Made by a program: the position numbers and the translations under genes. A DNA stretch of 64,000 nucleotides from Mycobacterium sp. UM_CSW (lineage in GTDB: Bacteria; Actinomycetota; Actinomycetes; Mycobacteriales; Mycobacteriaceae), in the NCBI RefSeq assembly GCF_000455205.1, contig NZ_AUWQ01000029.1, positions 1 to 64,000 on the forward strand, written 5' to 3'. Below are positions 9,146 to 17,987 of this stretch, in pieces (the first letter of the stretch is position 1; each line of letters starts with the position of its first letter). The notes beneath the pieces were generated by a model. It ran no database searches, was not told where the DNA came from, and saw only the letters and a list, made by a program, of their open reading frames with translations.

Positions 9146-10593
9146 GCCGGTGCCAACCGCCACAGCGGAATGACCACGTCCGGGTCGCATTCCTCGTCGA
9201 CGATCCATTTGCACATCCGCCGGATCGGCTCGAGGGCGTCCTGCGGCGCGGCGACCGCGACGCTGCAGGCGTAGCCCAGGCTGGTCAGCCGCTGCGCGCC
9301 GAACAGCGGCAACGTGTTTCGCAGCCGACGCTTGAGGGACTCCGGGTAGATGCCGATCGTCTGCGTATAGGAGTTCACCGCCGCCGTGACCTGGTCGATG
9401 TTGTCCACCGGGACGATGTTAGCCACCCGCCCGGACAGCATCGGCGAGTAGTCCACGGGCTGATCGAACTGCGAGACGACGATGGCGCCCTCGCGCCGCT
9501 CGCCGCCGATGACGCGGTAGAAATCGTCGGCCATGCGCGAGGACTCCAAGTGATCCAGCAGCTCGCGGCTCGGATACCGCGGCGGGGTGCTGACAACCGC
9601 GGGCAACGCCACCAGCTCGCGGTAGACCAATTCGCCGAACCGGTTGGCGTTGGCCAGCCCCTCGGCATCCGTCCCGCTGAGCACGTAGATGACCCGGGCG
9701 TTGGCGCAGCCTTCCTGGTTGGCGACGCCGATGTCTGTCGCGGCGCGGCGGGCCACCTCGCGCATGGTGTGTTCGTCGGTGAACGCCTCGCGTCCGATGA
9801 TGGTGGCGCTGCGCTTCGGGTCGAGAGCGATGAGCTCCAAACCGGGCTGAATGTAACGGGTTACGTGCTTGACCGACGCCAATCCTCCCCACGCCACGAT
9901 CTTTTCGATGTGATGCGGTTGGTAGAGGGCCTCTTCGACGGCCACGTCGCCGCCCTTCCAATACCCCACCGCCAGGTGCCGGGTGATCGGGTGATTCGGC
10001 GCGACGTCGGCCAGGGTGATCGCGATCGCGGTCAGCGGATCGTTGGACGGCGCCTTGACGATCACGTCGGACCGGGTGATCACCGAACGCAGGATCGTCA
10101 CGGCCGAGACCAGCCCGCCGTTGCCCGCCGGGATGTGCAGGACGCGGGAGCCGAAGGCCCGCACGCGCAGTTCGCGGCCGTCGCGCAGTTTGTGCGGGAC
10201 CCATCCGTTGAGGTAGTCCAGCCCGACCTGGCTGTCGGCGATTTCGGCGACGTTATCGCGGGAAAAGAGTGGCCGCAGAACGCGATAGCTGTTCTGCAGC
10301 ATGTCCGCCGGCAACACGTTGGCCACCAGCGATGCTTCGTACGCCTCCTGCAGGTGGGCATTGGACTCGAAGTCAAGGGCGTCGCCCAGCGCCTGGAGCA
10401 CGTCGAGGATCTCGTCGAAGCCGACCTCGTAGAGGTCGGTCATTTCCGCGGGGCTTTTGAGCGGGAGCTGCTCGACGTACTTGCGCATGTCAGGTGCCTG
10501 AAACTGCGCGGCACCGAGGCGGGTGTCGAAGCCAACGAGGTCGTCGGTGATGACCCGTCCGCGCAAGAACAGCGGGACGGTGTAGGCGATCAC
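9142..10593 (-). CDS. LuxC-like acyl-CoA / acyl-protein reductase
   Basis: A 483-residue protein of the LuxC family, related to aldehyde dehydrogenases. The catalytic cysteine is Cys296 in NQEGCANAR, a cofactor-binding segment is seen around ADVAPNHPIT and VAWGGLASV, and the length suits the family. LuxC enzymes reduce an activated fatty acyl group to the aldehyde with NADPH. The start (GTG 10593) overlaps the stop of the LuxE-like gene (GTGA), the arrangement expected for two subunits made together. There are no luxA or luxB genes, so the aldehyde would not feed bioluminescence. Wax ester, alkane or alcohol synthesis are alternatives. Confidence 0.9.
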   Translation of the reverse strand: MIAYTVPLFLRGRVITDDLVGFDTRLGAAQFQAPDMRKYVEQLPLKSPAEMTDLYEVGFDEILDVLQALGDALDFESNAHLQEAYEASLVANVLPADMLQNSYRVLRPLFSRDNVAEIADSQVGLDYLNGWVPHKLRDGRELRVRAFGSRVLHIPAGNGGLVSAVTILRSVITRSDVIVKAPSNDPLTAIAITLADVAPNHPITRHLAVGYWKGGDVAVEEALYQPHHIEKIVAWGGLASVKHVTRYIQPGLELIALDPKRSATIIGREAFTDEHTMREVARRAATDIGVANQEGCANARVIYVLSGTDAEGLANANRFGELVYRELVALPAVVSTPPRYPSRELLDHLESSRMADDFYRVIGGERREGAIVVSQFDQPVDYSPMLSGRVANIVPVDNIDQVTAAVNSYTQTIGIYPESLKRRLRNTLPLFGAQRLTSLGYACSVAVAAPQDALEPIRRMCKWIVDEECDPDVVIPLWRLAPA

Positions 10594-12026
10594 AGGTCCA
10601 CGCCCTTCATGAAGTTGACCGCCTCGTCGTGCACCTCTTGTGTTGCGGCGCAGGTGATCCGGTCGTCTTCGATCTCATTCTTTTCGCTGTAGCGCATGAT
10701 GTCCTTCTCGAACGCGACGCTCGCCTGCCCGCAGGGGCATCGCAGGTCCCAGTCGATCGTCACCTCGTCGCCGGAGATGACGCCGCCCCAGTGCGCGCGC
10801 AGCAGGATGTCGTAAACGGCCGCGCGGCCGGTCTGCACCCCGGTGCGGGGGAGCGGCTCGCTGGTGTCTGGATCGAGGACGAACGGGATGACCCAGGGTG
10901 CGACGTGATAGCGGCCCTCGCCGCAGCCCCAGTGAAACGTGCTCGACTCGGAGAAGCCGTAACCCACCTGGATCCGGTCGACCCCGAGGAAGTCCTTGAT
11001 GACTTCCATGAAATCGTCAGGCAGCGCAACGCCTTTCATGCCGCCGCCCGTGAGAATCGCCGAGTCGGGCGCGAAAACATTGCGTACCCCGCGCTCCAGA
11101 CCGGCCCTGGCGATGTCGTACATCAGGTGGAAGGTACTGGTCATGAACACCCGTTTGCCGTGCAGCTGTTCGGTAATGCGGGCGAAGAACGCCTCCATGT
11201 CCTGGGCCTGGCGCGCCTGCAAGGCGATGAACTCGTCCTTGCGGGCGGCAAGTGCGGGGTCGATCTCGAGCCGGTCGAGCTCGCCGCGGGACGCGGCCGC
11301 CCGCATCTTGGACGCCAGGAACATCAGGTCGGTGTCCACCGCGAAGGGATACAGGGCGTGGAATCTGCTTTCGTCGCCGCCGGTGAAGCCACGCTTGATC
11401 ATGTTGGCGATGCGCAGATGACCGAGCTTGCCGTTGGCGAAGTTGGGCCACACCACGTCCACCACCGGGTTGAGTTCTGTTTCGGTGGGTTCTCGGCCGA
11501 AGGTTTGGAAAAGGCAGATCTTCCACAGCGCCATGCCCTCCCGGGCGCCGCGCTTGTCCTTGGGCAGGATCGAGATGGTGCCGGTGGTGCCGCTGGAGGT
11601 GATGACCTCAAGCGGGGTCTGCGCGTCGAGTCGGTCGATCCAGTCGTCGATCCCGGCGCAGCCCGCGGTGTCCACGCCGGACAGGTCGTAGCTGGTCAGC
11701 TTGTCCAGCCACTTGGTCATCAGGTCGAAGCGCTTCTTGTCGACAAGCGCGGCCGGGTAGGACTTGAAGGCTGTGTGCGAAAAGAACAGCGGCACAACGT
11801 CATTGAATTCGTCAAGCGCCGTGATGCCGAGCCGGTCGGCCAGTTTGCGCAGCATCTCGATGGAGTCGTAGTGCTCCCGGAAGCGGACGCCCATCGCCTG
11901 GCGTTGCAACTCTTCCAGCTCGGGGCGCCCGATGCTGTGCATTCGGGTGTAGGACTGGCCGAAGAACCCGATCGGGTCGTTCATGAATTGGTCGACCGCT
12001 TGGGCGGTGGTTCCGGTGGCTGTCAC
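10590..12026 (-). CDS. LuxE-like acyl-protein synthetase (ANL adenylating family)
   Basis: A 478-residue AMP-forming ligase-like protein. The P-loop-like motif TSSGTTGT lies at residues 143-150, GGGMKG at 327-332, the YGFSE motif at 356-360, the ATP-ribose Asp at GD 419-420, and a CPCG knuckle at 430-433 as in phenylacetate-CoA ligase relatives. LuxE activates fatty acids to acyl-AMP and passes them to the reductase. The start is GTG 12026. It is the first gene of the coupled operon and has a good -35/-10 pair upstream with a palindrome on the -35. The family call between LuxE and PaaK-like ligase rests on motif layout and the LuxC neighbour. Confidence 0.82.
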   Translation of the reverse strand: MTATGTTAQAVDQFMNDPIGFFGQSYTRMHSIGRPELEELQRQAMGVRFREHYDSIEMLRKLADRLGITALDEFNDVVPLFFSHTAFKSYPAALVDKKRFDLMTKWLDKLTSYDLSGVDTAGCAGIDDWIDRLDAQTPLEVITSSGTTGTISILPKDKRGAREGMALWKICLFQTFGREPTETELNPVVDVVWPNFANGKLGHLRIANMIKRGFTGGDESRFHALYPFAVDTDLMFLASKMRAAASRGELDRLEIDPALAARKDEFIALQARQAQDMEAFFARITEQLHGKRVFMTSTFHLMYDIARAGLERGVRNVFAPDSAILTGGGMKGVALPDDFMEVIKDFLGVDRIQVGYGFSESSTFHWGCGEGRYHVAPWVIPFVLDPDTSEPLPRTGVQTGRAAVYDILLRAHWGGVISGDEVTIDWDLRCPCGQASVAFEKDIMRYSEKNEIEDDRITCAATQEVHDEAVNFMKGVDL

Positions 12027-12044
12027 CCGATCACGTTAACGCGA

Positions 12045-12084
12045 AGATGCAGTTATAAGCAAGATTGCAGATTACTGCAAAATC
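12045..12084 (-). promoter_or_regulatory. promoter and palindromic operator of the LuxE-LuxC operon
   Basis: On the minus strand TTGCAG (12080-12075) is followed after exactly 17 bp by TATAAC (12057-12052), a plausible sigma-A type promoter giving a transcript start near 12045. This is about 20 bases before the GTG start of the LuxE-like gene. The -35 is half of a perfect palindrome, TTGCAG-ATTA-CTGCAA (12065-12080). Such an overlap is what a repressor such as the operon's own TetR would use. Seen in sequence; binding is inferred. Confidence 0.55.
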
Positions 12085-13496
12085 TAGCTCGATGCCAGCT
12101 GCGGCTGACCGGCGGGGGCGGCCTCCCGCGGCTCGGCCGCTGCGTGCCCGTTTCGGATGGCGAGGCCGCCGACGGCGGCGCCGACGAAGAACAGCGCCGC
12201 GCTGACGACCATGAGCCGGGCGAAGCTGGCGTCGGTGAGCCTGTTGGCCGTGATCACTCCCACGCAGGCCACCGCGATCAGCGCGGAGGTACGCCCCGTC
12301 GCGTTCTGGATCGCGGCGGCGATTCCGCTGTGCGCGGACTTGACGGCGGACAAATTGACCACGGTCAGCGGGGTGACGGCAAGGACCATGCCGACGGCCA
12401 GCACGATCCGGCCCGGCAACACGTCGGTGAGGGCGTGCAATCCGTGGGCGGTGGGGCGAATGAGCAGCAGCCCGAGCCCGGCCAGCGCGGGACCCGCCAT
12501 CAGGAAGATGCGCGGTCCGATCCAGGCGGCCATGCCGCCGACGCCGCGGGCGAACAGCAACGACATGATCGGGCTGGGCAGCGTGATCAGGCCCGAGGCG
12601 GTGGCCGAATACCCCGCGACCTCCTGCAGGTACAGCGCGATCGCCAACGAACCCATCGTGATGCCGCCGTAGACGAACGCGGTGACCAGGTTGGCCCCGG
12701 CGAAGTTGCGGGCGGCGAACAGGCTCAGCGGCACCATCGGGTGGGGCGTGCGGCGCTGCCACGCCACGAACGCCAGCAGTGCCGCGATGCCCACCGCCAG
12801 CGCCGCCCTGACCAGTGCGTCGGCCCAGCCCCGCCGGCCCTGTTCGATCAGCGCGTACACCGTGGCGGCCAGCCCGACCGCTGACAGTGCGGCGCCGACG
12901 AGGTCGAGGGGCGCGCGTCCGGACGGTCCGGGAATCCCGCGCAGCCAGTACGTCAACGCAAAACCGACGGCCACGGGGACCGCGGACAAGACGTAGATCC
13001 AGCGCCAGCCCAGAAAGTCCACGGCCAGCCCGCCGAGCAGCGGCCCCACCGCGAAGGCGGTTCCGGTCCAGGCCGTCCACGATCCGATCGCGGCGGGCCG
13101 GTCGGCGGGCTCGAACGTCGAGTTGATCAGGGCCAGCGAGCCCGGCACCAGAAACGCGCCGCCCAATCCCTGGACGAGGCGCCCGGCGATCAGCATCGAC
13201 GGGGTGCCCGCGGTCGCCGCCATCACCGAGCCGACCCCGAAAGCCGCCAGCGCGAAGCGCATCACCCGGATCCGCCCGAACAGGTCGGAGATGGCACCGC
13301 CGGGCAGGACCATGGCCGCCACGGCCAGCAGGTAGCCGTCCACCACCCACTGTTGGGTGCACATGCCCCCGCCGACGTCGCGTCCCATGGCCGGCAGGGC
13401 CAGGTTCACGACGGTGCCATCGAGGAACACGACCGCCGAGACCATGATCGCCACCGTCATGACCCGCGCCGTCGGGGCGACATCAGGGAACTTCAC
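12084..13496 (-). CDS. MFS transporter, DHA2-like (drug:H+ antiporter)
   Basis: A 470-residue integral membrane protein with about 14 predicted helices. DHA2/EmrB features include FLDGTVVNLALP in helix 1, the QQWVVDGYLLA segment, the motif-A-like loop SDLFGRIRVMR and motif C (LVPGSLALI). I chose GTG 13496, which has AGGA 8 bases upstream and lies before the first helix; longer starts overlap the upstream gene. The stop is 57 bp before the LuxE-like gene on the same strand, so read-through into that operon is possible. It exports drugs or amphiphilic metabolites; the substrate is unknown. Confidence 0.88.
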   Translation of the reverse strand: MKFPDVAPTARVMTVAIMVSAVVFLDGTVVNLALPAMGRDVGGGMCTQQWVVDGYLLAVAAMVLPGGAISDLFGRIRVMRFALAAFGVGSVMAATAGTPSMLIAGRLVQGLGGAFLVPGSLALINSTFEPADRPAAIGSWTAWTGTAFAVGPLLGGLAVDFLGWRWIYVLSAVPVAVGFALTYWLRGIPGPSGRAPLDLVGAALSAVGLAATVYALIEQGRRGWADALVRAALAVGIAALLAFVAWQRRTPHPMVPLSLFAARNFAGANLVTAFVYGGITMGSLAIALYLQEVAGYSATASGLITLPSPIMSLLFARGVGGMAAWIGPRIFLMAGPALAGLGLLLIRPTAHGLHALTDVLPGRIVLAVGMVLAVTPLTVVNLSAVKSAHSGIAAAIQNATGRTSALIAVACVGVITANRLTDASFARLMVVSAALFFVGAAVGGLAIRNGHAAAEPREAAPAGQPQLASS

Positions 13497-13528
13497 GAAA
13501 CCGGTCCTGCTCTTCTCGGTGAGGTTGT

Positions 13529-13552
13529 CGGATGCCTGTTTGTAGGCATCCG
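13529..13552. promoter_or_regulatory. perfect inverted repeat upstream of the MFS gene
   Basis: CGGATGCCT and AGGCATCCG form a perfect 9-bp inverted repeat around the 6-base spacer GTTTGT. It ends 32 bp before the chosen MFS start, inside the short gap after the DUF2867 gene. There is no T-run, so it does not look like a terminator. A TetR-type operator for the transporter is the simplest reading. Confidence 0.4.
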
Positions 13553-13590
13553 GGTTACACCAAGTCGGACGAACGAACGCGCCAAACGGT

Positions 13591-14370
13591 TCAGGTGTGT
13601 GCCGCAACGCGTTTCACTAGCCCCGGCGCCACGGCCCGGTGCAGCGGGCCGACCGCGGCCCACACCGCTCGTGCGGCGAGGCGGTTGTAATGCACGCCGG
13701 TGATGAGCATCACCCGGCCGTCCCGGCGCCGCAGCGTCAACCGGCCGCGGATGAGCGGCCCGCCCGACGTCAGCACGATCTCCTCGCGATCCGAACGCGT
13801 GATCGGCCAGCCGATGATGTGGTCCGGCGAAGAGTACGGGCCCAGGCGAAGTCTCAGCACGTGGCGGTGGATCCACAGCACGAGGTTCCCGCCAGCTCCC
13901 GGCCTGCGGCCCACCGCGTCGCGGAGCGTCTCTTCGGCGGTGCGTGAATCGCCTTGCGGGATAGGGGCCTCGAACACGTCGGCATAGTCGGCCTCGGTCC
14001 CGCCGAGCGCCGCCGCCGCAACGCGTTTCAGCACGCTGCGCACCACGATTCGGTGTGCGCCCGTTCCGATGACGAGCGCGCGATAGGCCTTGCCGTGGAT
14101 GCCGGGGAAGGCCGCCCAGGTCGCGGAGCGCACCCGGGTGCCGGGTGCCACGTCGTCCAACTCGAACACCCACCGGTAGATCGCGAACGGGTGGCGGCCC
14201 TTGAGCGCGAACAGCTCCGGGCGCCGCGCCTCGTCCAAAACGAAGCCCGTCGGCACGGTCGACGGGTCGAGCGGGTCGCGGCACATCACCCGCAGCAGCG
14301 CCGACCACGTGTCGGCGCGATTCGCGGGCACGGTTATGGCATGCTCATCAATATAGGGTAATCGTTCCAT
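13591..14370 (-). CDS. DUF2867 protein with SRPBCC-like N-terminal half
   Basis: A 259-residue protein. The first ~120 residues (ITVPANRADTWSALL ... FELDDVAPGTRVRSAT) resemble a START/SRPBCC hydrophobic-ligand fold. The rest (YADVFEAPIP ... HIIGWPITRSDREEIV ... VHYNRLAARAVWAAVGPLH) matches DUF2867 proteins. Function is unknown; the combination suggests binding or transfer of a lipid-like molecule. It is divergent from a TetR gene with only 21 bp between the start codons, so that regulator probably controls it. Confidence 0.75.
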   Translation of the reverse strand: MERLPYIDEHAITVPANRADTWSALLRVMCRDPLDPSTVPTGFVLDEARRPELFALKGRHPFAIYRWVFELDDVAPGTRVRSATWAAFPGIHGKAYRALVIGTGAHRIVVRSVLKRVAAAALGGTEADYADVFEAPIPQGDSRTAEETLRDAVGRRPGAGGNLVLWIHRHVLRLRLGPYSSPDHIIGWPITRSDREEIVLTSGGPLIRGRLTLRRRDGRVMLITGVHYNRLAARAVWAAVGPLHRAVAPGLVKRVAAHT

Positions 14371-14391
14371 ATAGAAGGAATGTACTAGATC
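14361..14391. promoter_or_regulatory. divergent start region with imperfect inverted repeat
   Basis: Only 21 bp separate the two divergent start codons (14370 and 14392). GTTCC (14364-14368) faces GGAAT (14377-14381), a 4-of-5 inverted repeat that overlaps the DUF2867 start. With so little space the promoters must overlap the opposite coding region. The repeat is short and could be chance. Confidence 0.25.
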
Positions 14392-14988
14392 ATGGCGCCT
14401 CCGCGGAAGCATGAAACCGATGTGATCCTCGACGCAGCCCGGGCGCTGGTGCTCGACGGGGGACCGAGGGCGGCGAGCGTCGCGGCGATCTCCGAGGCGA
14501 GCGGCGCGCCCGCCGGCACGCTGTATCACCGGTTCGGCAATCGCGACGGCATCCTGACGGCGGCGTGGCTGCGGGCGCTCGAACGTTTCCAGGCGCGGGC
14601 GCTGGCCGCCGAGGGCGAGACGGCCATCGACACGGCGGTGGCGATGGCCGTGACCGCCGTCGGCTTCGCCCGCGAGCTCCCCGAGGACGCCCGGCTGTTG
14701 TTGACGATCCGGCCCACCGACCTGCTCGACGACGAGCCCGACGCGGCGTTTCGGGAGACGCTCGCCGCGATGAATGCGCCCTTGACCGAACGGCTTTCGG
14801 CCCTGGCGAAGCAACTGTACGGAAGACGCGACCGGCGATCGGTCGACGCCGTGGCGCGCGCGGTGGCCGACCTGCCGTACGCCGTCGTGCGCCGCCACGC
14901 ACACGACGAGCCGATGCCGCCCTGGCTGGAGGCCGACGTCGCGGCGTCGGCCCGCGCGGTGTTAGAGCGTTTTGCCGAACGCGCGTAG
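14392..14988 (+). CDS. TetR-family regulator
   Basis: A 198-residue TetR protein. The helix-turn-helix is at about residues 26-52 with the recognition stretch APAGTLYHRFGNRDG, and the C-terminal ligand domain is of moderate length. It is divergent from the DUF2867/SRPBCC gene and probably regulates it. The 3' end overlaps by 27 bp the 3' end of the convergent ATPase gene. Confidence 0.88.
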   Translation: MAPPRKHETDVILDAARALVLDGGPRAASVAAISEASGAPAGTLYHRFGNRDGILTAAWLRALERFQARALAAEGETAIDTAVAMAVTAVGFARELPEDARLLLTIRPTDLLDDEPDAAFRETLAAMNAPLTERLSALAKQLYGRRDRRSVDAVARAVADLPYAVVRRHAHDEPMPPWLEADVAASARAVLERFAERA

Positions 14989-17127
14989 GGACTCCACCTG
15001 CGCGGGGTCCAGCGACGGGCGGACGGTCTTGCGGGCGGCGTCGAGGTCGGCGGCCGTCACGTCGGAGGCGTCCAGGGAGCGTCGCATGGCGGTCAGCGCG
15101 GCCTCCCGCAGCAGCGCGACGCAGTCGGCGGCGCTGTAGCCGTCGAGCGAGGCGGCCACCGCGTCGAGGTCGACGTCGTCGCTCAGCGGGATGGATTTGC
15201 CTGCGGTGCGCAGGATTTCGCCGCGGGCGGCGGCGTCGGGCGGTTCGACGAATACCAGCCGCTCCAGCCGGCCCGGGCGCAGTAGCGCCGGATCGATGAG
15301 GTCGGGCCGGTTGGTGGCGCCCAGCACGACGACGTCGCGCAGCGGGTCGATGCCGTCGAGTTCGGTCAGCAGCGCGGCCACCACCCGGTCGGTGACGCCG
15401 GAGTCGAAGCTCTGCCCGCGCCGCGGCGCCAGCGCGTCCACCTCGTCGAGGAACACCAGTGACGGCGCCGAATCGCGGGCCCTCCGAAAGAGTTCCCGCA
15501 CCGCCTTTTCCGAGCTGCCCACCCACTTGTCCATCAGCTCGGAGCCCTTGACCGCGTGCACGGACAGCTGTCCCGTGCTGGCCAGGGCGCGGACGATGAA
15601 CGTCTTGCCGCAGCCGGGCGGGCCGTACAGCAGCACGCCGCGCGGGGGATCGACGCCGAGGCGGGCGAAGGTGTCGGGATGCTGCAGCGGCCACAACACC
15701 GCTTCGGTCAGGGCTTGGCGGGCCTCGGCCATGTCGCCGACGTCGTCGAGCGTGACGTTACCGACGGTCAATTCCTCAGTGGCCGAGCGGGACAGCGGCC
15801 GGATGACGGTCAGCGCCCCGACGAGGTCGTCCTGATTCAGCTTCGGTGGCTGCCCGTCGGCGCTGGCCCGCGACGCCGCCCGCAGTGCGGCCTCACGCAC
15901 CAGCGCGGCGAGGTCGGCGACGACGAAACCCGGTGTCCGCCCGGCGATCTCGTCGAGATCGAGATCGCCGGTGGGCACCGGTTTGAGCAGCGCCTCCAGC
16001 AGCGCCTTGCGGGTCGCGGCGTCGGGCAGCGGCAGGCCCAGCTCCCGGTCGCACAGGTCGGGGGCGCGCAGCCGGGCGTCGAGCTGGTCCGGGTGGGCGG
16101 AGGTGGCGATCAGCGCGACGCCCCCGGTGGCGACGGCGGCGCGCAGCTCGCCGAGGATGAGGGCGGCCACCGGCTCGGCGGTGGCCGGCAGCAGCGCGTC
16201 GACGTCGGCGATCAGCAGCACGCCGCCGCCGTCGCGAACCTTCTTCACCGCCGCGGCAACGGTTTTCAGCCGGTCGTCGGCGGCCAGCGCGCCCACCTCC
16301 GGGCCGTCGAGCTCGACCAGTCGGCGGCCGTCGCACACCGCGCGCACCAGCGTCACCTTGCCCACGCCGGCCGGGCCCGAAACCAGCACACCGAGGTTGG
16401 TGCCCGCGCCCAGGCTCTTGAGCAGGTGTGGCTCGTCGAGCGAGAGCTTGAGCCACTCGGCGAGTTTGGCGGCCTGCGGCTGCGAACCCTTGAGCTCCTC
16501 GACGAGGATCTCCGGGGTGCCGGTGGGAAGCTGCTCGTGCGGGCCCCCGGCGGCCGGGACCCCGGTTCCCCAGCTGACCAACGAGTTCGGCTGCACGCTG
16601 ACCGGCCCCTCCGGGTCGACCTCGGTGACCGTCAACAGCTCCGAGGTCCAGCTGATCCCGACGGCCGAGGCCAGCGCCCGGGTGGCGGCCGACGTCGACG
16701 TCCCGGGACCCAGGTCGCGCGGCAGCAGTGACACGGCGTCGCCGACGGTCATCACCTTGCCCAGCAACGCCTGTCGCAGCGTGACCGGCGTGATCGAGGT
16801 GGTGGCCATCGACGAGCCGGACAGCGTCACCGACCGCGCGCCGTAGACGGTGACCGCGCTGACGATCACCGCGGTGCCCTCGCGCAGCCCGGCGTTGGAC
16901 AGCGTCACGTCGTCGAGCAGCACGATGCCGACCGGGGTGTCCGGGCCCGCCAGCCCGACGACGGCCGCCGTCGTCCGTGATCCGGTCAGCGACACCGCAT
17001 CCCACTCCCGGATGCCAAGGGCGGCAACGGCATTGGGGTGGATGCGGACGACGCCGCGGCGGGAGTCGACGGCGGAGGTGTTCAGCCTGGCGGTGAGCGT
17101 GAGCTGACTGCCGGAGGCCGGGATCAT
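14962..17127 (-). CDS. double-AAA CDC48/VAT-like ATPase (Rv0435c-like)
   Basis: A 721-residue ATPase with a CDC48-type N domain (about residues 1-190, RIHPNAVAALGIREWDAV) and two AAA modules. In D1 the P-loop is GPAGVGKVT, with Val where Thr or Ser normally binds magnesium, and the Walker B region is LLIADVDAL, lacking the usual Asp-Glu pair. D2 has intact GPPGCGKT, FLDEVDAL and GATNRPDLIDPALLRPGR. D2 should therefore do the ATP hydrolysis, while D1 looks structural. The start ATG overlaps the pssA stop (ATGA). It is probably an unfoldase or segregase; the substrate is unknown. Confidence 0.9.
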   Translation of the reverse strand: MIPASGSQLTLTARLNTSAVDSRRGVVRIHPNAVAALGIREWDAVSLTGSRTTAAVVGLAGPDTPVGIVLLDDVTLSNAGLREGTAVIVSAVTVYGARSVTLSGSSMATTSITPVTLRQALLGKVMTVGDAVSLLPRDLGPGTSTSAATRALASAVGISWTSELLTVTEVDPEGPVSVQPNSLVSWGTGVPAAGGPHEQLPTGTPEILVEELKGSQPQAAKLAEWLKLSLDEPHLLKSLGAGTNLGVLVSGPAGVGKVTLVRAVCDGRRLVELDGPEVGALAADDRLKTVAAAVKKVRDGGGVLLIADVDALLPATAEPVAALILGELRAAVATGGVALIATSAHPDQLDARLRAPDLCDRELGLPLPDAATRKALLEALLKPVPTGDLDLDEIAGRTPGFVVADLAALVREAALRAASRASADGQPPKLNQDDLVGALTVIRPLSRSATEELTVGNVTLDDVGDMAEARQALTEAVLWPLQHPDTFARLGVDPPRGVLLYGPPGCGKTFIVRALASTGQLSVHAVKGSELMDKWVGSSEKAVRELFRRARDSAPSLVFLDEVDALAPRRGQSFDSGVTDRVVAALLTELDGIDPLRDVVVLGATNRPDLIDPALLRPGRLERLVFVEPPDAAARGEILRTAGKSIPLSDDVDLDAVAASLDGYSAADCVALLREAALTAMRRSLDASDVTAADLDAARKTVRPSLDPAQVESLRAFGKTL

Positions 17128-17987
17128 CGCAGGCGCCCGCCCGGCTTGCGCAGCCCCAGCCGCGTCATCGACCGGCGGCTCGGCTGCGCCCGGCGGTCCG
17201 CGCGCCGCACCGCGCGGCGTTCCTTGGGCTTGTCGTCCCACACCTCGGGGTGTTTGGCCAGCCAGCTCTTGGTGCGCACCGCGAACGGCACGTGGCACAG
17301 GTAGGCGATGATGATCACCCAGATCAGGATGTAGGGCTGCAGCACCGCGGCCGCCGCGACGGCCGCGAGCACCGCCAGCAGGGGAACCGCCCAGTTCGGT
17401 GGAATCGCCACGGTGTGCAGCTTCTTCATCGGGATCGCGCTGACCATCAGCATCGATGTCCCGGTGATCCAGACCGCGAGGAACCACACCGACGTCCACC
17501 AGCCCTCGCCGAACTGCAACTTGAGGGCGATGGTGCCGATCATGGAGACCGCGCCCGCCGGCGCGGGCATCCCGACGAAGAATTCATGCTGGTAGGCGTG
17601 CTGGGTTTCGTCGTCCTGCTGCGCGTTGTACCGGGCCAGTCGTAGCACCACGCACACCGCGTACAGCAGCACCACCGCCCAGCCGACCGGCCACTTCGAC
17701 AGCAACATCACGTAGACCACCAGGGCGGGTGTCACCCCGAAGTTCACCGCGTCGGCCAGGGAGTCGATCTCGGCGCCGAGCCGCGACTGGGCGCCCAGGA
17801 TGCGGGCGACCCGTCCGTCCAGCGCGTCCAGGATCGCCGCCGCGGCGATCAGCGCCATCGCGGGAATCGGCTTGCCGTCGAGGGCGAACTTGATCGACGT
17901 CATGCCCGCGCAGATGGACAGCACCGTCATCGCGCTGGGCAACAGTTGCAGGCTCGCGGTTCGCCGATCCCGGCGCTTGTCCGTCAT
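17124..17987 (-). CDS. pssA: CDP-diacylglycerol-serine O-phosphatidyltransferase
   Basis: A 287-residue membrane enzyme of the CDP-alcohol phosphatidyltransferase family. The active-site motif D-G-x2-A-R-x8-G-x3-D-x3-D is complete in [12 protein letters not shown] and [11 protein letters not shown]. It makes phosphatidylserine, which the next enzyme decarboxylates to phosphatidylethanolamine. The overlap with psd upstream (17984-17987) and with the ATPase downstream indicates coupled translation. The C-terminal tail is cytoplasmic-like and rich in Arg and Lys. Confidence 0.94.
   Translation of the reverse strand: MTDKRRDRRTASLQLLPSAMTVLSICAGMTSIKFALDGKPIPAMALIAAAAILDALDGRVARILGAQSRLGAEIDSLADAVNFGVTPALVVYVMLLSKWPVGWAVVLLYAVCVVLRLARYNAQQDDETQHAYQHEFFVGMPAPAGAVSMIGTIALKLQFGEGWWTSVWFLAVWITGTSMLMVSAIPMKKLHTVAIPPNWAVPLLAVLAAVAAAAVLQPYILIWVIIIAYLCHVPFAVRTKSWLAKHPEVWDDKPKERRAVRRADRRAQPSRRSMTRLGLRKPGGRLR

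Noticed and set aside
9142-12026. Calling the LuxC/LuxE pair part of a bioluminescence operon
   Set aside because: No luxA, luxB or luxD gene is present, and the neighbours are an SDR, a TetR and an MFS exporter.
10629-12884. A 751-codon open frame on the plus strand across the LuxE-like gene and part of the MFS gene
   Set aside because: It is antisense to two clearly recognised proteins and has no family features; long antisense frames are normal at this GC content.
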